NCBI GenBank assembly: GCA_017857245.1
Contig: JAFMDO010000002.1
Location: forward strand, 20,677-84,676
DNA: 64,000 bases
Source of the DNA: Pontimonas sp.
GTDB taxonomy: Bacteria > Actinomycetota > Actinomycetes > Actinomycetales > Microbacteriaceae
Direction of reading: 5' to 3'
Within the stretch, counting starts at the first letter, position 1; every line of letters starts with the position of its first letter. Positions 1 through 8,546 of this stretch are shown here, piece by piece. Position numbers and translations under genes: made by a program. The notes beneath the pieces are model-generated. The model made no database searches. It was given only the letters and a program-made list of their open reading frames with translations, and had not been told where the DNA came from.

Positions 1-260
1 GTGTGCTCACCGCTCTCGGCACTGCCCCCGCTGTGGTAGCGCTGGGTTGTGACATTGCTGGGCGAGCAACCATCGTGGTGGGGGCAAATCCGGAGGCTGT
101 CGCCAAAGGTGCCCACGCGGGAGAACTAGTGACCGCAGCGTCAGGCGCGGTGGGTGGTCGCGGTGGCGGCAAGCCCGGTCTTGCACAGGGTGGCGGGCCC
201 GATGGCACCGGCTTGGCCGCGGCGCTTTCCGCTGTCGGCGTTGAGGTCGAGCGCCTCTAG
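1..260 (+). CDS. alaS: Alanyl-tRNA synthetase, C-terminal end (5' part outside window)
   Basis: Only the last ~86 codons are in the window, reading in the frame of position 3 to TAG at 258-260. The sequence is the end of the DHHA1/C-Ala region of alanyl-tRNA synthetase: the glycine-rich GGRGGGKPGLAQGGG motif is diagnostic for the family, which charges tRNA-Ala in the cytoplasm; the catalytic and editing domains would lie upstream. The stop overlaps the GTG start of ruvX by one base. The alaS-ruvX-mltG-aroE order is the usual actinobacterial one and supports the assignment. Confidence 0.93.
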   Translation, partial: VLTALGTAPAVVALGCDIAGRATIVVGANPEAVAKGAHAGELVTAASGAVGGRGGGKPGLAQGGGPDGTGLAAALSAVGVEVERL

Positions 261-724
261 TGCGAATGGGTCCCAGGCTGGGTGTTGACGTGGGCACCGC
301 CCGCGTGGGTCTGGCTCGCTGCGATCGCGAAGGCCTCTTGGCAACACCGTTGGCGACCCTTCCCCGGGCGAGCGCCCTCGCCGACATCGCGCAGGTGGCT
401 GCGGAGATAGAGCCACTAGAAATCGTCGTGGGGTTACCCTTGGCGCTGTCGGGTCGAGAAACGGCCTCCACCGATGATGCGCAGGTGTTCGCCTCGCAGC
501 TAGCGAACCTGCTGTCTCAACCGATCCGCATGGTGGATGAGCGTCTCAGCACGGTGCAGGCCGCTCACCGCCTGCGTAGCGCGGGGAAGTCCAGCAAAAA
601 ACAAAAGTCGGTCATCGACCAGGCCGCCGCTGTTATTCTTTTACAGCACGCTATCGACGCTGAAAAGTTGGGAGGGGTGCCACCGGGACACCTGGTTTCA
701 GTGGAGGAGAGCGATGTCAAATAA
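260..724 (+). CDS. ruvX: RuvX/YqgF-family Holliday junction resolvase-like nuclease
   Basis: 154-aa RNase H-fold protein, the usual length for RuvX/YqgF. Visible motifs are the N-terminal GVDVGTARVGLA strand with its catalytic Asp, VVGLPLALSGRE in the middle and VDERLST plus SVIDQAAAVILLQ at the C-terminus, which carry the other acidic residues. Family roles include 16S rRNA 5'-end maturation and Holliday junction processing; which one applies cannot be told from sequence. The GTG start overlaps the alaS stop; an in-frame ATG two codons later (266) is an alternative. The gene overlaps mltG by 11 bases. Confidence 0.9.
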   Translation: MRMGPRLGVDVGTARVGLARCDREGLLATPLATLPRASALADIAQVAAEIEPLEIVVGLPLALSGRETASTDDAQVFASQLANLLSQPIRMVDERLSTVQAAHRLRSAGKSSKKQKSVIDQAAAVILLQHAIDAEKLGGVPPGHLVSVEESDVK

Positions 725-1910
725 CGCGGATTTTGACTCTATTTTTAATACCCTTCCCGGGGAGGAACCCCCTCGGGCCTCAGTGCCCAGCGAACCACTG
801 CGCCCTCGCTCTTCCCGAGGCAACGCCTCGGGCGGCGGTGGAGGCGCAGGCAAGGCAGGTTGTGCGGTGTTTGCGATTATTGTTTTGCTTTTGGGCGGCG
901 GTGGGACATGGTGGGCATGGACCGAATACGGTCAACGGTTAGTGAACTATTTTGCCGCAGAACCCGTTGCGGATTTCGAAGGCGGGGGAGCTAGCCCCAG
1001 CATTGACATCATCGTGTCGCCGGGCGATATCGGCGAAACCGTTGCCCGAGCGTTGGCCGCTGAGGGCGTGACCGCCTCGTTCGAGGCTGTGTATGAGCTA
1101 TTGCTCCAGGACACCACCATCACCTTTCAGCCGGGTACGTATCGTTTGCTGACGGGAATGTCTGCCGAAAGTGCCGTGGCCGCACTGCGTGATTCGGGTA
1201 ACCGGGTGCAGATTTCGTTCGTGATTCCCGAAGGCGTAACCATGCAGCAGGCATTAGAAATCGTCGCAAAGCAGGCTTCGCTCCCCCTCACCGAGCTCGT
1301 CGAGGCCGCCGGGGAGCCTCTGTTGTATGGCATCGACTCGCCCTCGGGCACGCTTGAGGGTTACCTTTTCCCCGCCACCTACACTTTTGAACCCGATACC
1401 GGCGCCGGAGACATTGTGGCGAGGATGGTCCAGGAGATGAAGAACCGGTTAGGCGCGGCGGGGGTCGAGGAAAAGGACTGGCACAGCATTTTGACCATGG
1501 CCGCACTCGTGCAAAAGGAGGCCCGTTCCACGGAGGACTTCTATAAAGCCGCACGGGTGTTCTACAATCGCCTCGACATCACTATGGCCTTGCAATCGGA
1601 TGCGACCGTCACCTACTGGACGGGGTTATATGACGGCGTTTCGACCAGCGATGCTGATCGCGCAGATGAAGGAAACCCCTACAACACCTACGTCTACACC
1701 GGCCTGCCGCTGGGACCCATTTCGCTCCCCGGGGACGTCGCGATTGATGCAGCACTGAACCCTGCGGCGGGTGACTGGCTCTATTTCGTCGCCATTGATT
1801 TGCGAACCGGGGAGACGGTGTTCTCGAACACCTATGCCGAGCATCTGGTCGCTGTAAAAATTTGGCTGAATTGGTGCCGAGAGAGCGAGGAAAACGGTGC
1901 CTACTGCTAG
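714..1910 (+). CDS. mltG: Endolytic murein transglycosylase MltG
   Basis: 398 aa from ATG 714, chosen over the 537 start in the ORF track because GGAGGAGAGCG sits directly upstream and the extra N-terminus is only ruvX read in another frame. Layout: a Pro/Arg/Gly-rich cytoplasmic tail of ~45 residues, one membrane span (about residues 49-68), then an extracytoplasmic LysM-like part and the YceG catalytic domain. The active-site Glu is in the LVQKEAR motif, followed by FYNRL and LQSDATVTYW. The enzyme cleaves nascent glycan strands during peptidoglycan synthesis. It lies between ruvX and aroE and overlaps both. Confidence 0.9.
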   Translation: MSNNADFDSIFNTLPGEEPPRASVPSEPLRPRSSRGNASGGGGGAGKAGCAVFAIIVLLLGGGGTWWAWTEYGQRLVNYFAAEPVADFEGGGASPSIDIIVSPGDIGETVARALAAEGVTASFEAVYELLLQDTTITFQPGTYRLLTGMSAESAVAALRDSGNRVQISFVIPEGVTMQQALEIVAKQASLPLTELVEAAGEPLLYGIDSPSGTLEGYLFPATYTFEPDTGAGDIVARMVQEMKNRLGAAGVEEKDWHSILTMAALVQKEARSTEDFYKAARVFYNRLDITMALQSDATVTYWTGLYDGVSTSDADRADEGNPYNTYVYTGLPLGPISLPGDVAIDAALNPAAGDWLYFVAIDLRTGETVFSNTYAEHLVAVKIWLNWCRESEENGAYC

Positions 1911-2739
1911 AACCCACGCTGAAGTGTGGGGGTCGCCAATCGCGCACTCGCTCTCGCCGACCCTCCACCGGGCGGCCTATGACGTGCTCGGTCTTGACTG
2001 GTCGTATGTCGCGAGAGAAGTTGATTCTGCAGACCTTCGCAACGCCTGGGTGGAACACCAAGAGTCACTCCGGGGCCTGTCTTTGACGATGCCTCTAAAG
2101 GAAGACATTGTGGGAATGGTGGAATCCCAGGACGAAGTCGTGACAACACTTGGTGTTGCTAACACCATCTACGTTGGACCCGACGGCTGGGCTCTGAGCA
2201 ACACGGACCCCTGGGGGATTAGCGGGGCTTTGAGTGAGCATGGCATCGCCCCACAACGACCGCTGATTCTGGGAGCAGGCGCCACGGCAAAAGCGGTGGG
2301 GTTCGCGCTCGCAGGGATGGGTGTGTCACAGGTGGATCTGTTGGTGAGGAGTGCGCCCCGTGCCAAGGAGTGTGTCACCACACTGCGCGGGCTGGGACTC
2401 GAGGTGGCGGTGTGGGAAAAGGCTTTCGCCGCTGAGGCAGAGCACGACCTGGTGGTGTCGACCCTTCCTGGGGGTGTCGCAAGCGATCTGGAAATACCCG
2501 AGAGCGCCGCGGCGACGGCGGCCCTCTTTGACGTGGCCTACGCGAATTGGCCCTCGTCGCTGGCTCTTCGATGGGAGAAAAGCCCCCAACAAGTCTTGTC
2601 GGGCACCTGGATGCTGGTCCATCAAGCGATTCGCCAAATCAGGTTTTTCCTCCTCGGCGGGGGAAACGTAGCGTTAGAGGGCGAGGCCGAGGTGCTTCAC
2701 GCGATGAAAAAGGCGGTGGGGTTGGTTCCTGGGGGTTAA
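1897..2739 (+). CDS. aroE: Shikimate dehydrogenase
   Basis: 280-aa NADPH-dependent enzyme reducing 3-dehydroshikimate to shikimate. The substrate-binding motif [13 protein letters not shown] is near the N-terminus; LSLTMPLKE holds the catalytic Lys; NTDPWG follows; and a Rossmann nucleotide site [17 protein letters not shown] begins near residue 126. The start overlaps the end of mltG by 14 bases, which suggests translational coupling. It opens the aroE-C-K-B-Q cluster, which together with enzymes elsewhere leads to chorismate. Confidence 0.92.
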   Translation: MPTARTHAEVWGSPIAHSLSPTLHRAAYDVLGLDWSYVAREVDSADLRNAWVEHQESLRGLSLTMPLKEDIVGMVESQDEVVTTLGVANTIYVGPDGWALSNTDPWGISGALSEHGIAPQRPLILGAGATAKAVGFALAGMGVSQVDLLVRSAPRAKECVTTLRGLGLEVAVWEKAFAAEAEHDLVVSTLPGGVASDLEIPESAAATAALFDVAYANWPSSLALRWEKSPQQVLSGTWMLVHQAIRQIRFFLLGGGNVALEGEAEVLHAMKKAVGLVPGG

Positions 2740-2767
2740 CGAGGGTTGTGCGTGGAAGAATAGAACA

Positions 2768-3970
2768 ATGCTTCGATGGTTAACTGCTGGTGAATCTCAC
2801 GGTCCCGAACTGATTGCGCTGCTCGAAGGCTTTCCCGCCGGCGTCCCCGTGTTGCTGGAAAATATCCAACAGGACTTGGCCAGACGCCGCCTCGGATATG
2901 GGCGGGGCGCCCGGATGAAGTTTGAGGCCGATGAAGTGGCCCTTTCCGCCGGTATCCGCCACGGTGTCTCCCAGGGGGGACCCATCGCGCTGCGGGTGGC
3001 CAACACGGAATGGCCTAAGTGGGAAAAAGTTATGAGCCCTCACCCCGTGGAGCCTGGGGGCTTAGAGGGTGGTCGTGCTGGTGCGTTGACCAGGCCCCGA
3101 CCGGGTCACGCAGATTTGGCGGGAATGCAAAAGTACGGATTTGACGATGCGAGACCAGTTCTCGAGCGCGCCAGCGCGCGAGAGACGGCCGCTCGGGTCG
3201 CTCTAGGAGCCGTTGCACGGACACTGCTGTCAGAGCTCGGTATCGATGTTGTCGCGCACACGGTTGCCGTGGGAACTGTGCAGGTTCCTGAAGGCGCAGA
3301 ACTGCCCTCCTCCGCGGACGTTGACCGGTTGGATGAAGACCCCCTGCGATGTGCAGATCCAGGAACTGCCAGCGCCATGGTTGCAGAGGTGGATTCAGCC
3401 CACAAAGAAGGCGACACTCTCGGTGGCATTGTGGAAGTCGTGGTTCGAGGTCTTCCCCCGGGCTTGGGGTCCTATGTCCACTGGGACCGGCGTCTCGATT
3501 CTCGTCTCGCAGGTGCTCTCATGGGAATCCAGGCCATTAAGGGCGTCGAGGTCGGGGACGGTTTTGAAACGACGAGGCGCCGAGGCTCTCTCGCACACGA
3601 CGAAATTGTGGGTGGACCAGACGGCATCGAGCGCACGACCGACCGAGCTGGCGGTATTGAGGGAGGAATGACCACCGGGGGAATTCTTCGCGTCCGGGCC
3701 GGAATGAAGCCCATCGCCACGGTGCCGCGTGCGTTACGCACAATCGACACGACATCCGGGGAGGAAGCGATTGCCCATCACCAACGCTCCGATGTGTGTG
3801 CAGTTCCCGCAGCTGGCATTGTCGCCGAGGCAATGGTGATGTTGGTTCTGGCCGAGGCGCTGTTGGAGAAATTTGGCGGAGATTCCCTCGTCGAGGTGCG
3901 CCGTAACCGTGACAGCTTCCTCGCTTCCATTCCCGAAAACATTCAACCCTCTTCAGGGAGCACGGCTTAG
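2768..3970 (+). CDS. aroC: Chorismate synthase
   Basis: 400 aa, the typical length. It converts EPSP to chorismate with reduced FMN. Motifs: start [21 protein letters not shown] (~residue 36), the [15 protein letters not shown] signature, [12 protein letters not shown], and the C-terminal [21 protein letters not shown] short 28-base spacer separates it from aroE; GGAAG nine bases before ATG is a plausible ribosome site. EPSP synthase (aroA) is not in the window, as in other actinobacteria. Confidence 0.96.
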   Translation: MLRWLTAGESHGPELIALLEGFPAGVPVLLENIQQDLARRRLGYGRGARMKFEADEVALSAGIRHGVSQGGPIALRVANTEWPKWEKVMSPHPVEPGGLEGGRAGALTRPRPGHADLAGMQKYGFDDARPVLERASARETAARVALGAVARTLLSELGIDVVAHTVAVGTVQVPEGAELPSSADVDRLDEDPLRCADPGTASAMVAEVDSAHKEGDTLGGIVEVVVRGLPPGLGSYVHWDRRLDSRLAGALMGIQAIKGVEVGDGFETTRRRGSLAHDEIVGGPDGIERTTDRAGGIEGGMTTGGILRVRAGMKPIATVPRALRTIDTTSGEEAIAHHQRSDVCAVPAAGIVAEAMVMLVLAEALLEKFGGDSLVEVRRNRDSFLASIPENIQPSSGSTA

Positions 3971-3972
3971 GC

Positions 3973-4473
3973 GTGGCACCCAAGCTTGTGTTGGTGGGCG
4001 CTCCGGCGTCGGGTAAATCAAAATTGGCCAAGCGCTTGGGCGGACTTATTGGCTTGTCAGTGGTCGACACCGACAAAATTGTCACCCGCGACCACGGCCC
4101 GATTCCAGAGATTTTCGAAAACGTTGGTGAGGCTGGATTTCGGTCCCTGGAGCGCTCCGCTGTTGTGGAAGCGCTCGGCAGTGAAGGAATTGTGTCACTC
4201 GGCGGAGGCGCTGTGATTGATCCCGACACCAGGGCAGACCTCAGAGGTATTCCGGTAGCTCTGATTACCATCTCTCAGGCAGCCGTTGCGTCCAGACTCA
4301 CTCCTGGCAAAAGACCTTTGCTGCCTGAAGGCGTCGCCAGTTGGGCGGCACTCGTGGCCGAGCGCGAGCCGTGGTACCAGGAAGTGTCGGACCGCTCCTT
4401 CGACACCAGTAGCACCCCGTTGGATACGGTTGCGGGAGATATTGCCCAATGGTTGAAGGAGGTTTCGCCGTGA
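3973..4473 (+). CDS. aroK: Shikimate kinase
   Basis: 166-aa P-loop kinase that phosphorylates shikimate at the 3-hydroxyl. The Walker A site reads GAPASGKSKL near the start, VVDTDK carries the conserved Asp of the substrate site, and SLGGGAV is the third glycine-rich motif. It starts at GTG two bases after the aroC stop and ends in a GTGA overlap with aroB. Length and motifs fit the family closely. Confidence 0.94.
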   Translation: MAPKLVLVGAPASGKSKLAKRLGGLIGLSVVDTDKIVTRDHGPIPEIFENVGEAGFRSLERSAVVEALGSEGIVSLGGGAVIDPDTRADLRGIPVALITISQAAVASRLTPGKRPLLPEGVASWAALVAEREPWYQEVSDRSFDTSSTPLDTVAGDIAQWLKEVSP

Positions 4474-5561
4474 GCGAGAACACAACGATTACCGTCACCA
4501 ACTCTCAGCAGGGTGACTACCCCGTCATCATTGGGTCCCGCGCCATCGATCAACTGCAGTCCCTGCTCCCGGGGGACGCAAAAAAAGTGTTGATCGCCCA
4601 TGCGCCACCCTTGGCCGCCATTGCCGAGTCCCTTAAGGAGCTCTTGGCGCCGGAGCGGCAGGTGTATCTCGCCGAATTGCCCGACGCGGAAGGCGCAAAG
4701 CGCAGTGAAGTGGTCTCATTTTGCTGGGGAGTACTGGGTCAAACTGACTTCAACAGGACCGATGCGATCGTGTCGCTCGGTGGCGGAGCCACCACGGATG
4801 TTGCTGGGTTTGTTGCAGCAACGTGGCTCCGGGGAGTTCCCCTGATTCATATCCCCACCACCGTCTTAGGGATGGTGGATGCCTCCATTGGAGGAAAGAC
4901 CGGGATTAACACCGCCGAAGGAAAGAATCTTGTGGGCTCCTTTTACGCCCCCCGGGCCGTGATTGTGGACCCCGACGTGTTGGGCAGTGTGTCGGAGAAT
5001 GAAGTGCGAACCGGCCTCGCAGAGGTGGTCAAGTGCGGTTTCATCAAAGACCCCGCCATCCTCGACCTTCTCGAAGAGCATCCCGAAGCCGCTGTGGACA
5101 CCACCTCCGAGGTTTTCTTGGACCTGGTTACCCGTGCTATCCAGGTGAAGGCCGACGTTGTGGGCAAGGATTTCTTGGAGGCTGGAGTGCGAGAAATCCT
5201 GAACTACGGCCACACCCTTGGCCACGCCATTGAGCACGCGGAGCGGTATCAGTGGCGCCACGGCGCTGCTATTTCGATCGGAATGGTGTTCGCTGCAGAA
5301 CTGTCCCGAATCGTCGCAAACCTGGATGATGACGCCGTGGATCGACACCGGAGAATTCTGGGCCAGCTGGGGCTTCCTCTGAGCTATCCCGCTGATCGTT
5401 GGAAAACTCTTTTGGCCTCGATGCAAAGAGACAAAAAGGCTCGCGGGGGAGTGGTGCGGTTCGTTGTCTTAGATGGCACGGGCAAACCGCGTGTTTTGGC
5501 CATCCCCGATGAATCTGTGCTTTTTGCCGCGTACCAAGAGCTCGCCGCGCACACCGGATAG
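4470..5561 (+). CDS. aroB: 3-dehydroquinate synthase
   Basis: 363 aa from GTG 4470 (AAGGAGG eight bases upstream; 4-base overlap with aroK), preferred to the 4449 start of the ORF track. It cyclises DAHP to 3-dehydroquinate using NAD and Zn. The NAD site SLGGGATTDVAGFVAATW, the PTTVLGMVDASIGGKTGIN signature, metal-binding Glu in GLAEVVKCG and His in NYGHTLGHAIEH are all present. Its TAG stop at 5559-5561 is also the first half of the TAGGCT -10 box proposed for aroQ. Confidence 0.95.
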   Translation: MSENTTITVTNSQQGDYPVIIGSRAIDQLQSLLPGDAKKVLIAHAPPLAAIAESLKELLAPERQVYLAELPDAEGAKRSEVVSFCWGVLGQTDFNRTDAIVSLGGGATTDVAGFVAATWLRGVPLIHIPTTVLGMVDASIGGKTGINTAEGKNLVGSFYAPRAVIVDPDVLGSVSENEVRTGLAEVVKCGFIKDPAILDLLEEHPEAAVDTTSEVFLDLVTRAIQVKADVVGKDFLEAGVREILNYGHTLGHAIEHAERYQWRHGAAISIGMVFAAELSRIVANLDDDAVDRHRRILGQLGLPLSYPADRWKTLLASMQRDKKARGGVVRFVVLDGTGKPRVLAIPDESVLFAAYQELAAHTG

Positions 5562-5564
5562 GCT
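5559..5564 (+). promoter_or_regulatory. -10 box for leaderless aroQ, overlapping aroB stop
   Basis: TAGGCT, then exactly six bases, then the aroQ ATG at 5571. The TAG is the aroB stop codon. No purine-rich ribosome site precedes this ATG. TANNNT is the actinobacterial SigA -10 consensus, so a transcript starting on the A of ATG is predicted. Confidence 0.5.
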
Positions 5565-5570
5565 GGTGCA

Positions 5571-6017
5571 ATGGCGCGCGTTCTGGTGGCTCATGGCCCC
5601 AACCTTTCACGACTAGGCTCCCGGGAGCCTGAAGTCTATGGAACCGCGACCCTTGCGGATATCGAATCGGCTCTTTCGGAGCGTGCCGGCTCCAGGATGG
5701 AGCTGTCATTCGCGCAGACCGATGACGAAGCCACCCTCGTGGGTTTGATGCACACCGCACTCGACACGGGGACCCACGTGATTCTCAATCCGGCCGCGTT
5801 CACCCACTATTCCTATGCTCTGCGTGATGCGTGTGCCATGGTGACGCAGGCGGGGCTTGTCCTCATCGAGGTCCACCTCTCTAACCCGCACGCCCGGGAA
5901 GAGTTCCGCCATCACTCCGTCATTAGCGGTGTCGCCACCGGTGTTATTGCCGGTTTTGGCCCGGACTCATACCTGCTCGCACTTGATCACCTCACGACCC
6001 TGGTAGGAGAGAAATAA
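5571..6017 (+). CDS. aroQ: 3-dehydroquinate dehydratase, type II
   Basis: 148-aa type II dehydroquinase (dodecamer-forming family) forming 3-dehydroshikimate. The N-terminus [17 protein letters not shown] corresponds to the family's NGPNLNLLGxRxPxxYG, including the catalytic Arg and Tyr; [15 protein letters not shown] and [14 protein letters not shown] supply the remaining substrate contacts and catalytic His. The first motif departs from consensus at the NGPNLN positions. No Shine-Dalgarno is visible; the start is probably leaderless. It is last in the aro cluster; the peptidase gene pepQ found before efp in some actinobacteria is absent. Confidence 0.92.
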   Translation: MARVLVAHGPNLSRLGSREPEVYGTATLADIESALSERAGSRMELSFAQTDDEATLVGLMHTALDTGTHVILNPAAFTHYSYALRDACAMVTQAGLVLIEVHLSNPHAREEFRHHSVISGVATGVIAGFGPDSYLLALDHLTTLVGEK

Positions 6018-6018
6018 C

Positions 6019-6585
6019 GTGGCAACAACGAACGACATCAAAAACGGCAGCGTACTGAACCTGGACGGACAGCTTTGGGCTGTTGTTGAGTTTCAGCACG
6101 TCAAACCCGGCAAAGGGGGCGCCTTTGTTCGAACGAAGATGAAGAACGTCCGCTCGGGCAAAGTTGTCGATAAGACTTTCAACGCGGGCACCAAGGTTGA
6201 TTTTGCCGTTGTAGACCGCAGGGACTACACCTTCTTGTATGAAGATGGCGCCGACTACGTGTTCATGGATCAGGCCGACTTTGATCAGGTTACTGTCCCC
6301 GGTGCGGTCGTAGGTGACGCCGCCAACTTCATGCTTGGCAACCAACCCGTCACCATTGCAATGCACGAGGGTGAAGCCCTTTACATTGATCTTCCCGCCT
6401 CTGTCGTGCTCGAAATCACCTACTCCGAGCCTGGGCTTCAAGGCGACCGGTCCACCGGCGGCACCAAGCCGGCAACACTGGAAACCGGATTCGAGATTCA
6501 GGTGCCCCTGTTTGTGGAACAGGGAACCAAGTGCAAGGTCGACACGAGAACCGGGGAATACCTGGGTCGCGTGAGTGACGAGTGA
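6019..6585 (+). CDS. efp: Elongation factor P
   Basis: 188 aa, three-domain EF-P that rescues ribosomes stalled at polyproline. The tip of domain I reads KPGKGGAF, with Lys32 where other bacteria carry a modification; no modifying enzyme gene is nearby, and actinobacterial EF-Ps are reported to act with an unmodified Lys. C-terminal signature YLGRVSDE and the [11 protein letters not shown] strand are intact. GTG start with GGAGAG upstream; overlaps nusB by 4 bases. Confidence 0.96.
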   Translation: MATTNDIKNGSVLNLDGQLWAVVEFQHVKPGKGGAFVRTKMKNVRSGKVVDKTFNAGTKVDFAVVDRRDYTFLYEDGADYVFMDQADFDQVTVPGAVVGDAANFMLGNQPVTIAMHEGEALYIDLPASVVLEITYSEPGLQGDRSTGGTKPATLETGFEIQVPLFVEQGTKCKVDTRTGEYLGRVSDE

Positions 6586-7013
6586 GCGCCAGACGTAAAG
6601 CGCGCAAACGCGCCCTCGACGTGCTCTTTGGAGCCGACGTCAAGGAAATTACCCTCGCTCAAGCCCTCGAAGAGGCAGAGGTGATCGCTGCTAGAGAGCC
6701 GGAGCGTGCCAGCAGTTGGAATTATGCCCGGGAACTGGTGACAGGCGTGATCGATCACCGCTTGGATATCGACGACCTGCTGGCCCAGACCAGCACCTCC
6801 TGGCCGTTGAATCGAATGCCGGCAGTCGACCGCGCGGTGCTAAAGCTTGCCGTCTGGGAGATACTTCACAACCCGGATGTTCCCCCCGGAGTTTCGATCT
6901 CAGAGGCGGTCGAATTAGTGTCTGAGCTCAGCACAGAAGCCTCCGGGCCTTTCGTTCATGGAATCCTGGCCGCCATCGCCGAAGGTCGGAGCGGCGACAG
7001 CCTCCAGACGTAG
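6582..7013 (+). CDS. nusB: Transcription antitermination factor NusB
   Basis: 143-aa all-helical RNA-binding protein that joins NusE on boxA RNA in rRNA antitermination. The N-terminus [17 protein letters not shown] is the arginine-rich family start, and the C-terminal [16 protein letters not shown] followed by [10 protein letters not shown] is the conserved end. It begins at GTG overlapping the efp stop, so it is probably co-transcribed with efp. Its stop is followed by the pyr operon leader. Confidence 0.93.
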   Translation: MSARRKARKRALDVLFGADVKEITLAQALEEAEVIAAREPERASSWNYARELVTGVIDHRLDIDDLLAQTSTSWPLNRMPAVDRAVLKLAVWEILHNPDVPPGVSISEAVELVSELSTEASGPFVHGILAAIAEGRSGDSLQT

Positions 7014-7021
7014 TCGTGCCC

Positions 7022-7027
7022 TAGAGT
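7022..7027 (+). promoter_or_regulatory. Candidate -10 box of the pyr operon
   Basis: TAGAGT in the 67-base gap between nusB and pyrR. It would place the 5' end near 7034 and give a ~47-base leader that contains the PyrR-like RNA motif and the Shine-Dalgarno of pyrR. TTATCA four bases on is a weaker alternative; no clear -35 is seen. Confidence 0.35.
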
Positions 7028-7051
7028 GTTATCACTACCTGCTTTAAGTGA

Positions 7052-7065
7052 CGTCCTGTGAGGCG
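7052..7065 (+). promoter_or_regulatory. PyrR RNA-binding hairpin in the pyrR leader
   Basis: CGTCCTGTGAGGCG matches the core UCCNGNGAGGY of the PyrR-binding RNA known from Bacillus and mycobacteria. It folds as C52-G65 and G53-C64, an unpaired U, then CC/GG closing the UGUGA loop. It ends six bases before the GGAAGGAGGGG ribosome site of pyrR, so bound PyrR could block translation, as proposed for mycobacterial pyr operons. No terminator/antiterminator pair is visible. Confidence 0.6.
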
Positions 7066-7080
7066 CGGAAGGAGGGGCAG

Positions 7081-7611
7081 ATGAGTGTGCGACAGGTACT
7101 CTCCGCGCCGGATATTGAGCGGACCCTTCGCCGCATCGGGCACGAGATTGTCGAGGCCACCCCTGAGGTGAGTTCATTGGTTCTCTTGGGGATTCCTACT
7201 CGTGGCGCTGTGCTTAGTCAGCGCCTAGCGGAGGTGATCGCCGACATTACGGGCGAGATGATTGCTGCGGGAACGCTCGACGTCACGCTGTATCGAGACG
7301 ACCTTGCGGGTGCGGGGCATCGCGCCCCCTCTCCGACCGAGATTCCCGAGGCGGGAATTGACGACCGGGTCGTGGTCTTGGTGGATGACGTGTTGTTCTC
7401 TGGCAGGACTATTCGTGCGGCACTCGATGGGCTTACCGCACTCGGTAGACCGCGGGCGGTGAAGCTTGCTGTGTTGGTCGATCGAGGCCATCGGGAGCTC
7501 CCGATTCGGGCTGATCATGTGGGGAAAAACCTTCCCTCGTCCCTCGCTGAAAGGGTCGGTGTCCGATTGGTGGAGGTCGACGGAGTTGATGAAGTGGTGG
7601 TGGAAGCGTGA
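7081..7611 (+). CDS. pyrR: PyrR: pyr operon regulator / uracil phosphoribosyltransferase
   Basis: 176 aa from ATG 7081, preceded by GGAAGGAGGGGCAG; the 7048 start in the ORF track would place the leader motif inside the gene. Type I phosphoribosyltransferase fold with the PRPP loop [18 protein letters not shown] (~residues 100-117) and LLGIPTRG near the N-terminus. In the family it binds UMP/UTP and pyr mRNA to lower pyrimidine gene expression, often with weak uracil phosphoribosyltransferase activity. It is first in a tightly overlapping operon with pyrB, pyrC, carAB and pyrF, and its own leader carries the expected RNA target. Confidence 0.94.
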   Translation: MSVRQVLSAPDIERTLRRIGHEIVEATPEVSSLVLLGIPTRGAVLSQRLAEVIADITGEMIAAGTLDVTLYRDDLAGAGHRAPSPTEIPEAGIDDRVVVLVDDVLFSGRTIRAALDGLTALGRPRAVKLAVLVDRGHRELPIRADHVGKNLPSSLAERVGVRLVEVDGVDEVVVEA

Positions 7612-8546
7612 AGCATCTGCTCTCCGCCCAGGATCTCACGCGAGAAAGCGCCATAGGGCTTCTCGATACCGCTCTCGAGTTTTCTGCTGTTGCTGAGCGA
7701 TCGGTGCCAAAGCTTCCCACTTTGCGCGGCGTGACGATGGTGAACCTATTTTTCGAAGATTCCACGCGGACCAGGCTTTCCTTCGAGGCGGCAGCGAAAA
7801 GACTTTCTGCCGATGTGATGACTTTCCAAGCTCACGGTTCCAGCGTCTCGAAGGGGGAAAGCCTGAAAGACACCGCCCAGACGGTGGAGGCGATGGGAGC
7901 CGACATCATCGTGGTTCGTCACGGGATGGAGGGTGCCGCGCGAGAACTCGCCCATTCTGGCTGGGTGAACACGCCGGTTATTAATGCCGGCGATGGCGTG
8001 GGGGCGCATCCCACCCAAGCGCTTCTTGACGCCGCGACCCTGCGAAACCATCTGATGCCTGAACCGCGGGGGTCTGGTTTGGAGGGCCTGAGCATAAGCA
8101 TCGTGGGAGACATCATGCATTCCCGCGTCGCGAGATCTAACGTTTTCCTGCTGAACACGCTCGGCGCTTCGGTCACCGTGGTGGGACCAGACACTCTCAT
8201 GCCGCCCGAGACTGCCGGATGGCCCTGCGGAAACCTCAGGGACCTGGATGAAGCCATCGCCGGCAATCCCGATGCCATCATGATGCTCAGGGTTCAGAAA
8301 GAGCGCATCGATCCAGAACAGCTTGGGGGGATGGATCGCTACAGTGCGCGGTATGGGTTAACCGAGGCGCGGGCGAATGCGCTCCCGCAACACACCATCG
8401 TGATGCACCCTGGGCCGATGAACCGCGAGGTCGAGATAGCCTCGGTGGTGGCGGATTCATCCCGGTCAGTCATCCTTGACCAGGTGAAAAATGGTGTATC
8501 AGTGCGTATGGCAGCACTGTATGAAGTGTGGGGAGATCACTCGTGA
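7608..8546 (+). CDS. pyrB: Aspartate carbamoyltransferase, catalytic chain
   Basis: 312 aa, condenses carbamoyl phosphate and aspartate. Carbamoyl-phosphate motif [13 protein letters not shown] (~residue 46), conserved Lys in [19 protein letters not shown] and [12 protein letters not shown] are present. There is no pyrI regulatory subunit gene adjacent, consistent with the unregulated or PyrC-associated type. Starts at GTG overlapping pyrR by 4 bases and ends in a 4-base overlap with pyrC. Confidence 0.95.
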   Translation: MKHLLSAQDLTRESAIGLLDTALEFSAVAERSVPKLPTLRGVTMVNLFFEDSTRTRLSFEAAAKRLSADVMTFQAHGSSVSKGESLKDTAQTVEAMGADIIVVRHGMEGAARELAHSGWVNTPVINAGDGVGAHPTQALLDAATLRNHLMPEPRGSGLEGLSISIVGDIMHSRVARSNVFLLNTLGASVTVVGPDTLMPPETAGWPCGNLRDLDEAIAGNPDAIMMLRVQKERIDPEQLGGMDRYSARYGLTEARANALPQHTIVMHPGPMNREVEIASVVADSSRSVILDQVKNGVSVRMAALYEVWGDHS

